This document shows, in pieces, positions 8,190 through 12,641 of a DNA stretch of 12,641 bases. Origin of the DNA: an uncultured Sulfurovum sp. (GTDB lineage Bacteria; Campylobacterota; Campylobacteria; Campylobacterales; Sulfurovaceae); the NCBI GenBank assembly GCA_947313765.1, contig CAMZNQ010000003.1, forward strand, positions 1 through 12,641. The letters are read 5' to 3'. The position numbers and the translations under genes were made by a program. The notes beneath the pieces are model-generated. The model was given only the letters and a program-made list of their open reading frames with translations. It was not told the origin of the DNA and made no database searches. Position 1 is the stretch's first letter. Every line of letters begins with the position of its first letter.

Positions 8190-9002
8190 CTACTTAAGTT
8201 CTATTTTTGCTTTAGCTCTAAGCTCTTTTGTAAGTTCTTGAATCTTTTTACCAAAATCCTCACCTGCAAGTTCTTCACGAATTTCAGCTTCAACCTCTTC
8301 AAACTTTTTTATTCCTGCATCTTTTCTATCATCTAACATAATAACATGGTAACCAAATTGTGTTTTAACTGGCTCTTTTGTATATTCCCCTTTTTTTAGT
8401 TTATCTGATGCACTTGAAAACTCTGGTACCATTCTATCTAAAGAGAACCAACCTAAATCTCCACCATTAGAGCCAGAAGGACCTGTTGATTTTGATTTAG
8501 CAAGTTCAATGAATTTTGCTTTTTTATCTTTTGCTTCATCTATCTCTTTTATTATTGCTTTTGCTTCATCTTCTGTCTTTACAAGAATATGACTAGCTTT
8601 AAGTTTTTTTGGTGTTTTATATCTCTCTTTATTTTTTTTGTATAACTCATCTACTCTCTCTTTAGTTAAATCTTTTTCGATTTTATTCATCATATCTTTC
8701 ATCCAAACATCAAGAAGAAGACCACTTTTAAGTGCTTCAAGCTGTTCTTTATACTCTTTGGATTTAGAAACTTCTGTTTTTTTAGCAGCTTGAGTTAAGA
8801 GAGTACGGTCAACAACTATATTGAGAACTCTCTTTTTCATTGCGTCATCTAAAACATCAAACTTCATTCCAGATGGTCCCATAGTCATTTGAATATCTGT
8901 CTCTGTAATAGGTGTACCATTTACAGTTCCATAATCTTTGGCATTAACTGCCGTTACCATCAAAATAGAAGCTAAAGCTATTGTTATATTTTTTTTAATC
9001 AT
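8190..9002 (-). CDS. Periplasmic peptidyl-prolyl isomerase / foldase, PEB4 (SurA-PpiC) type
   Basis: A secreted chaperone-isomerase of 270 residues, close to the length of Campylobacter PEB4. I start it at the ATG 9000-9002, not at the upstream ATG (9056), because AAAGG stands 8 bases before it and the product then begins with a clean signal peptide: MIKKNITIALASILMVTAVNA, cut before KDYG. Residues 25-125 are the helical SurA-N-like chaperone part (VNGTPITETDIQM..., VDRTLLTQAAKK). The parvulin domain spans about 134-228, with LKASHILVKTEDEA, then GPSGSNGGDLGWFSLDRMVPEF, and QFGYHVIMLDD. A charged C-terminal helix (about 230-270) would fold back onto the N domain, as in PEB4. Its job is likely to guide outer-membrane proteins and adhesins through the periplasm. 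It has its own promoter with a palindrome near the -35 position. Confidence 0.9.
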   Translation of the reverse strand: MIKKNITIALASILMVTAVNAKDYGTVNGTPITETDIQMTMGPSGMKFDVLDDAMKKRVLNIVVDRTLLTQAAKKTEVSKSKEYKEQLEALKSGLLLDVWMKDMMNKIEKDLTKERVDELYKKNKERYKTPKKLKASHILVKTEDEAKAIIKEIDEAKDKKAKFIELAKSKSTGPSGSNGGDLGWFSLDRMVPEFSSASDKLKKGEYTKEPVKTQFGYHVIMLDDRKDAGIKKFEEVEAEIREELAGEDFGKKIQELTKELRAKAKIELK

Positions 9003-9032
9003 TTTATACCTTTGTGTTTTTATGTTAATGAT

Positions 9033-9064
9033 ATTATATATAGATATACTTAACAATTTGTTAA
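9033..9064 (-). promoter_or_regulatory. Promoter of the PEB4-like gene with 15-bp palindrome
   Basis: The minus strand has TATAAT at 9033-9038, placing the start near 9026 and giving a leader of about 24 bases with AAAGG. A perfect palindrome TTAACAA-N-TTGTTAA occupies 9050-9064, where a -35 box would lie (about 18-30 bases upstream of the -10). This is a likely operator for a dimeric regulator, or at least a site that would affect polymerase binding. The regulator is unknown. Confidence 0.45.
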
Positions 9065-9079
9065 CAGATAATTAATAAC

Positions 9080-11059
9080 TTAACATTTTCCTAAATTTAC
9101 TTCTCTATACTTTATATTCATCAAACTACAAGCTCTTCTCATTACGTTCTCAATTGTAAATCCAAATTTTTCAAAAAGTAAATCAGCAGGAGCAGAAGCA
9201 CCAAAACTATCCATTCCAATAATATCATCTGCATATCTGTAATACTCGGTAGCAGTTCCAGCCTCTACGGCTAAGACTTTTGTATTTGGATTTACTACTC
9301 TCTCTTTGTACTCTCTATCTTGTTCATTAAATAGGTCAAGACAAGGAACAGAGACAACATTTGCTTTAATCCCTAAAACCTCAAGATGACAAGCTGACTG
9401 AAGAGCTAACATAAGTTCACTTCCACTTGCCATGAGTGTAAAGTTTGCATCTTTACGCTCTTTTACAATGTATGCTCCATTTGAAATCTCTCCAAAATCT
9501 CTTTTTGGCTTTAATGTTTGAAGCTTTTGACGACTCAATACAAAACCATGAGGTGCTTTTATGCTAAGTGCTGTTCTCCACGCTTCAACATTTTCTGTAG
9601 CATCAGCTGGTCTCCAAACATAGAAGTTTGGTAAAGCTCTAAATTGACTAATATGCTCAATAGGCTCATGAGTTGGTCCATCTTCTCCAACACCAATACT
9701 ATCATGAGTCCAGATAAAAAAGTTTTGAATACCTGTTAATGATGCAATTCTAACACTTGGTTTTAGATAATCTGAAAAGACAAAAAATGTTGCATTGAAA
9801 GGGATAACCGTTCCATAGAGTGCCATTGCATTGGTAATAGCACCCATTGAGTGTTCACGAATACCAAAATGCATATTACGCCCTTTTGGAAAATCTCCCA
9901 TATTTTTTAACTCTGTCTTATTTGATGGAGCTAAATCGGCAGAACCACCAATAAAACTTGGTATAGCTTTTGCTATGGCATTTAAAATTTTACCATTAGA
10001 GTCACGAGTTGCCATTGAACCACTATCTGAGAAATCAGGGAATTCAATATCTGAAAAATCAGGGTTTAACAACTTATCCATTGCCACATTTTGTTCAACC
10101 AATGGAGCTTGTTTGTGAAGATGAATCCATTGTCTCTCTAATAACTCTCCCTTATCAATGGCACATCTAAATCTAATGAGTACATCTTCTGGAATATAAA
10201 ATTTCTCATCAGGGAAACCCTCTTTAATTTTTGATGCAGAGATAATATCATCTCCAAGAGGAGAACCATGAGTAGAAGCACTTCCCTCTAACTCCATTGC
10301 ACCTCTACCAATAATGGTATTTGCAATAATAAGTGTTGGTTTTTTAGCCTTTTTTACATCATTTAATACTTCATCTATATCATTATAACAGTGACCATTA
10401 ATCTTTTTAACATCCCACCCTTGAGCTATAAATCTACCTTCAACATCTTCACTCCATGCAATAGAGGTATCTCCCTCAATAGTAATTGCATTACTATCGT
10501 AAATCAAAACTAGATTATCAAGTTTTAGATGTCCTGCTAAAGAACATGCCTCATAAGAGATTCCCTCTTGTAGGTCACCATCTCCACATAAACAATATAC
10601 CTTATGGTCAATAAGTTCACAAGTTTCAGAGTTTACTTGATTTGCTGTATATTTTGAAGCCATTGCAAAACCAACAGCATTTGCAACCCCCTGCCCTAGT
10701 GGCCCTGTTGTAATCTCTACACCATCAGTGTGACCATACTCTGGATGACCAGGAGTTTTAGAATCAAGCTGTCTAAACTCTTTTAAATCTTCTAAACTTA
10801 CATCATATCCCCAAAGATGTAGAAGTGAATATATGAGAGATGAACCATGACCACCTGAAAATACTAGACGGTCACGATTTAACCATTTAGGATTTTTAGG
10901 ATTATGATTAAGATGTTCACTCAACACCACTGCAATATCTGCCAACCCCATTGGAGCTCCTGGGTGTCCTGAATTTGCTCTTTGTACCATATCTGCTGCT
11001 AAAAATCGAATAGTGTTTGCCATCCTTTTACGCATAATATTCTCTTCTGTCATTACCAT
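9080..11059 (-). CDS. tkt: Transketolase
   Basis: This thiamine-diphosphate enzyme moves two-carbon ketol units between sugar phosphates in the non-oxidative pentose phosphate pathway, in the cytosol, and supplies ribose- and erythrose-phosphate. Length 659 is standard. Visible: ANSGHPGAPMG (28-38) with the substrate His31, SGGHGSSLIYSLLH (68-81), GHPEYGHTDGVEITTGPLGQG (104-124), the ThDP/Mg motif GDGDLQEG (159-166) with its partner Asn further on at D188-S-N-A, FGIREHSMGAI (398-408) whose Glu402 activates the cofactor, and HDSIGVGEDGPTHEP (452-466). The start at 11059 has AAGGAA about 9 bases upstream; the Met two codons later is too far. It follows ispA on the same strand by 56 bases, the order I recall from Campylobacter (ispA next to tkt). 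Identification is very secure. Confidence 0.97.
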   Translation of the reverse strand: MVMTEENIMRKRMANTIRFLAADMVQRANSGHPGAPMGLADIAVVLSEHLNHNPKNPKWLNRDRLVFSGGHGSSLIYSLLHLWGYDVSLEDLKEFRQLDSKTPGHPEYGHTDGVEITTGPLGQGVANAVGFAMASKYTANQVNSETCELIDHKVYCLCGDGDLQEGISYEACSLAGHLKLDNLVLIYDSNAITIEGDTSIAWSEDVEGRFIAQGWDVKKINGHCYNDIDEVLNDVKKAKKPTLIIANTIIGRGAMELEGSASTHGSPLGDDIISASKIKEGFPDEKFYIPEDVLIRFRCAIDKGELLERQWIHLHKQAPLVEQNVAMDKLLNPDFSDIEFPDFSDSGSMATRDSNGKILNAIAKAIPSFIGGSADLAPSNKTELKNMGDFPKGRNMHFGIREHSMGAITNAMALYGTVIPFNATFFVFSDYLKPSVRIASLTGIQNFFIWTHDSIGVGEDGPTHEPIEHISQFRALPNFYVWRPADATENVEAWRTALSIKAPHGFVLSRQKLQTLKPKRDFGEISNGAYIVKERKDANFTLMASGSELMLALQSACHLEVLGIKANVVSVPCLDLFNEQDREYKERVVNPNTKVLAVEAGTATEYYRYADDIIGMDSFGASAPADLLFEKFGFTIENVMRRACSLMNIKYREVNLGKC

Positions 11060-11086
11060 AATTAATTTCCTTAAAATAGATTTAGC

Positions 11087-11108
11087 AATATAAAATATAT
11101 TTTATATT
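11087..11108. repeat. Perfect 22-bp AT-only palindrome upstream of tkt
   Basis: The two 11-base halves are exact reverse complements (AATATAAAATA and TATTTTATATT), with no base left over, in the 56-base gap between ispA and tkt. All bases are A or T, so some chance contribution is likely. It could be an operator, a weak promoter element (it contains several TATA-type boxes) or part of the ispA transcript end, but no T-run follows on the minus strand. Confidence 0.4.
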
Positions 11109-11115
11109 ACAAAAT

Positions 11116-11964
11116 TTACCTATGTCTATATAGATATTTTAAAACAATATCTCCTAATCCATCTTGTAAAACTCTATCAAACTTTTTAAATCTATCTTCT
11201 AAATCTTTTGCCAATATATCTGCCTCTTCAATGCTCTTTTCCAAACCAATTAAATTTATAAAAGAGTTTTTATCTTCATCATTACCTGTTGTTTTTCCTG
11301 CTTCCTCTTCACTATGTGTCTCATCTATAATATCATCTTGAATTTGAAAGAGTAATCCTAGCTCAATACCAAACTGATAAAGGTCATCTTTTCTTTTTTG
11401 GTCTAAATCTACAATGACTGCACCCATAAGTAGTGAAGTTGCTATAAGCTTAGCTGTTTTGTTGATATGTAATATCTTTATCTCTTCTAAATTTAAAGGT
11501 TTATTCTCAAAATATAAATCAATAGATTGCCCTAAAACCATTCCAGATATACCACCATCACGAGCTAAAATTTCAACAAGTTTTATCTTTATATCGTCTC
11601 TTAAAGGTGCTTTAGATATATGGTAAAAAGCCTCTGTATTTAATCCGTCTCCAACTAATATGGCTGTGGCTTCATCATAGGTTATGTGTATAGTCTCAAA
11701 ACCTCGTCTTAGTGGAGCATTATCCATTGCAGGTAAATCATCATGAATTAAAGAGTAAGTATGTAGAAATTCCAATGCCAAGGCAGGTGCTAAAGCACCG
11801 TCAAATAGTAGAGGTTGATATGATTTAACAACAGATAGTAAAAGCATAGGACGAAAACGTTTTCCACCTGCTAGTAACATTGAAGATATAGCTTTATTGT
11901 AGTGTGGATGAAAAGTATCTATAGTTGGTAAGTTTTTTTTTAAGTAGGCTTCAAATCTTTGCAT
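11116..11964 (-). CDS. ispA: Short-chain polyprenyl diphosphate synthase (farnesyl/geranylgeranyl type)
   Basis: The enzyme condenses isopentenyl diphosphate with dimethylallyl or geranyl diphosphate to give farnesyl (perhaps geranylgeranyl) diphosphate, feeding quinone side chains and undecaprenyl carriers. Its 282 residues fit bacterial FPP synthases. Visible: GGKRFRPML (33-41), the first Asp-rich motif DDLPAMD (75-81, DDxxxxD, typical of bacterial FPPS) followed by NAPLRRG (82-88), and the second motif QDDIID (209-214). Residue Tyr70, five before the first Asp-rich motif, limits chain length and favours short products. The start is the ATG at 11964 with a weak ribosome site (TAAGAA). A run of nine A in codons near 9-11 is a possible slippage site. 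It is just upstream of tkt on the same strand. Which product dominates cannot be told from sequence. Confidence 0.93.
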   Translation of the reverse strand: MQRFEAYLKKNLPTIDTFHPHYNKAISSMLLAGGKRFRPMLLLSVVKSYQPLLFDGALAPALALEFLHTYSLIHDDLPAMDNAPLRRGFETIHITYDEATAILVGDGLNTEAFYHISKAPLRDDIKIKLVEILARDGGISGMVLGQSIDLYFENKPLNLEEIKILHINKTAKLIATSLLMGAVIVDLDQKRKDDLYQFGIELGLLFQIQDDIIDETHSEEEAGKTTGNDEDKNSFINLIGLEKSIEEADILAKDLEDRFKKFDRVLQDGLGDIVLKYLYRHR

Positions 11965-11989
11965 AAAATATTCTTATTTTTTTTGCAAC

Positions 11990-11995
11990 ATTATA
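11990..11995 (-). promoter_or_regulatory. Predicted -10 box of ispA (ispA-tkt)
   Basis: The minus strand reads GCTATAATGTTG, with a perfect TATAAT 25 bases upstream of the ATG at 11964 and a leader of about 20 bases. No convincing -35 box is visible; short periodic A/T runs lie upstream, as is common in Campylobacterota promoters. Confidence 0.5.
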
Positions 11996-12066
11996 GCTAA
12001 AGATTATTATAAATAATGATATTTTAGATAAATAGAGGGAATTTGTGTAATTAGAGAGAAGATAAG

Positions 12067-12089
12067 AAAAGGTAGTTAAACTACCTTTT
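12067..12089. terminator. Terminator of the cold-shock gene
   Basis: AAAAGGTAGT and ACTACCTTTT form a perfect 10-bp stem with a 3-base loop (TAA on the plus strand), 15 bases past the csp stop. On the minus strand the stem is followed by CTTATCTTCTCT after the final TTTT, so a T-rich tail is present. The stem is itself flanked by T4/A4, which would work in both directions. Confidence 0.75.
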
Positions 12090-12104
12090 AAATAAATACA
12101 GTAA

Positions 12105-12323
12105 TTATACTGCAGTTACATTTTCAGCTTGTGGACCTTTTTGACCTTCACCAATTTCAAATGTTACAGCTTGACCATCTGCAAGAGAAACTCTACCACC
12201 ACTTGGGTTGTTTACTTGTCTGAAGTGAACAAATACATCTGCTCCTCCACTTGCTTGTTCAATAAATCCATAACCTTTTTCATCGTTGAACCATTTTACA
12301 GTTCCATTAACTAATTCTGCCAT
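12105..12323 (-). CDS. Cold-shock-domain protein (CspA family)
   Basis: A 72-residue single OB-fold protein that binds single-stranded RNA/DNA and acts as an RNA chaperone. RNP1 is KGYGFI (16-21) and RNP2 is VFVHF (30-34); the opening TVKWFND (8-14) and the closing [12 protein letters not shown] (60-71) are typical for the family. I start at the ATG 12321-12323, which has AAAGGT 6 bases upstream and gives the canonical [12 protein letters not shown] start; the earlier ATG at 12356 would add 11 unrelated residues and lies inside a leader hairpin. The gene stands alone with its own promoter, long leader and terminator, just after an rRNA operon on the same strand. Cold induction is inferred, not shown. 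Confidence 0.95.
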   Translation of the reverse strand: MAELVNGTVKWFNDEKGYGFIEQASGGADVFVHFRQVNNPSGGRVSLADGQAVTFEIGEGQKGPQAENVTAV

Positions 12324-12351
12324 TGTCGTACCTTTGTAAATATATAACTTC

Positions 12352-12373
12352 TCCATAGAAATTAATCTATGGA
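12352..12373 (-). promoter_or_regulatory. Hairpin in the csp mRNA leader
   Basis: TCCATAGA (12352-12359) and TCTATGGA (12366-12373) are perfect reverse complements with a 6-base loop (AATTAA on the plus strand). In the mRNA this 8-bp stem would sit about 29 bases upstream of the start codon. With the predicted promoter, the leader is about 100 bases long, as in many cold-shock genes whose leaders refold with temperature. A regulatory role is inferred. Confidence 0.5.
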
Positions 12374-12433
12374 TAAAGTCGAATCCAAATAGAGAAGAAA
12401 TATATTTTCACACTCATCTTTCATCTAAAAAGG

Positions 12434-12439
12434 ATTATA
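12434..12439 (-). promoter_or_regulatory. Predicted -10 box of the csp gene
   Basis: The minus strand reads CTTGATATAATCC, a perfect TATAAT about 110 bases upstream of the csp ATG, with a start near 12427. The region from 12440 to 12540 is almost only A and T, holds no gene and has no clear -35 box. Confidence 0.45.
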
Positions 12440-12540
12440 TCAAGTTTTATTAAAATAGTCCCTTATATTTATATAAATAAATAATATATTAGATAATATA
12501 ATAAAAAGATAAATTAACATATAAAAAATTATAAATAAAA

Positions 12541-12569
12541 TGAATTTTGAAAGTAAAAAAGTAAATTCA
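12541..12569 (-). terminator. Likely terminator of the rRNA operon
   Basis: TGAATTT (12541-12547) and AAATTCA (12563-12569) form a 7-bp stem directly after the 5S rRNA 3' end; on the minus strand it is followed by TTTTATTTATAATTTTTT, a strong T-rich tail. The 15-base loop contains a T6 run. The stem is AT-rich and so not very stable, but its position and tail support a terminator. Confidence 0.5.
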
Positions 12570-12571
12570 AA

Positions 12572-12641
12572 GAGGCAACGACCTACATTCCCAACTCAGA
12601 CAGAGTAAGTATTATCGGCGATGGGAGGCTTGACTTCCAGG
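12572..12641 (-). rRNA. rrf: 5S ribosomal RNA, 3' part (runs off window)
   Basis: Reading the minus strand from the right edge gives GAAGTCAAGCCTCCCATCG, then CGCCGATAATACT, and GAATGTAGGTCGTTGCC at the 3' end. These match the conserved 5S pattern (GAAG..AAGC.., CGCCGAT..TACT, G.GTAGGTCG..GCC). About 70 of the usual 115-120 bases are seen; the 5' part lies outside the window. The 3' end is set by the terminal GGTCGTTGCC strand of helix I and may be off by a few bases. It implies 16S and 23S genes further right, transcribed toward this window. Confidence 0.88.

Noticed and set aside
9003..9056. Upstream in-frame start for the PEB4-like gene (18 extra residues)
   Set aside because: The extra residues would hide the signal peptide, cover the promoter, and lack a ribosome site; the ATG at 9002 has AAAGG.
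9831..10118. Plus-strand open frame antisense to tkt
   Set aside because: It mirrors the highly conserved transketolase coding sequence and has no ribosome site; also true of the similar antisense frames at 1469-1729, 7513-7728, 11414-11626 and 12129-12314.
12324..12356. Upstream in-frame start for the cold-shock gene
   Set aside because: It adds 11 residues not found in CspA proteins, has no good ribosome site and lies inside the leader hairpin.

Overview
This is an AT-rich window of chromosomal DNA from a member of the Campylobacterota (former Epsilonproteobacteria), most likely a free-living Sulfurimonas/Sulfurovum/Arcobacter-type organism. The evidence is the gene content: a CiaB-family protein of 610 residues, a PEB4-type periplasmic foldase, an ispA-tkt pair like the one I recall in Campylobacter, a short HisRS-like HisZ, and TATAAT -10 boxes with poor -35 boxes. 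There is no transposon, prophage, CRISPR array or tRNA. All genes except one lie on the minus strand.

Left part (1-2700): a tightly overlapping minus-strand operon reads class V aminotransferase -> hisZ -> purA. The first junction is a TAATG overlap and the second overlaps by 22 bases; purA runs off the left edge. A -10 box sits just upstream of a 37-bp imperfect palindrome with a Fur-box-like core, so the operon may be controlled by iron or another repressor.

Middle left (2699-6020): three genes of poorly known function. They are a one-pass membrane protein resembling DUF4760, a soluble protein resembling DUF6348, and a CiaB-family protein carrying an intact HEFGH zinc-protease motif. Each has its own plausible promoter.

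Centre (6174-8190): rdgB (house-cleaning NTP pyrophosphatase) on the minus strand is divergent from a YajR-like MFS transporter with a C-terminal ferredoxin-like domain. The MFS gene converges on the next minus-strand gene across a perfect 10-bp-stem hairpin, probably a two-way terminator.

Right part (8190-12641): a secreted PpiC/PEB4 peptidyl-prolyl isomerase, transketolase, a farnesyl/geranylgeranyl diphosphate synthase, a cold-shock protein with a hairpin-bearing leader, and the 3' part of a 5S rRNA gene. The 5S gene means that an rRNA operon lies to the right and is transcribed toward this window.

The genes are mostly core metabolism: purine and histidine synthesis, the pentose phosphate pathway, isoprenoids, nucleotide-pool cleaning and envelope protein folding. 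The least-understood part is the 2.7-6.0 kb block. I found no clear new multi-gene system; the most interesting items are the CiaB metalloprotease-like signature and the palindromic control regions.
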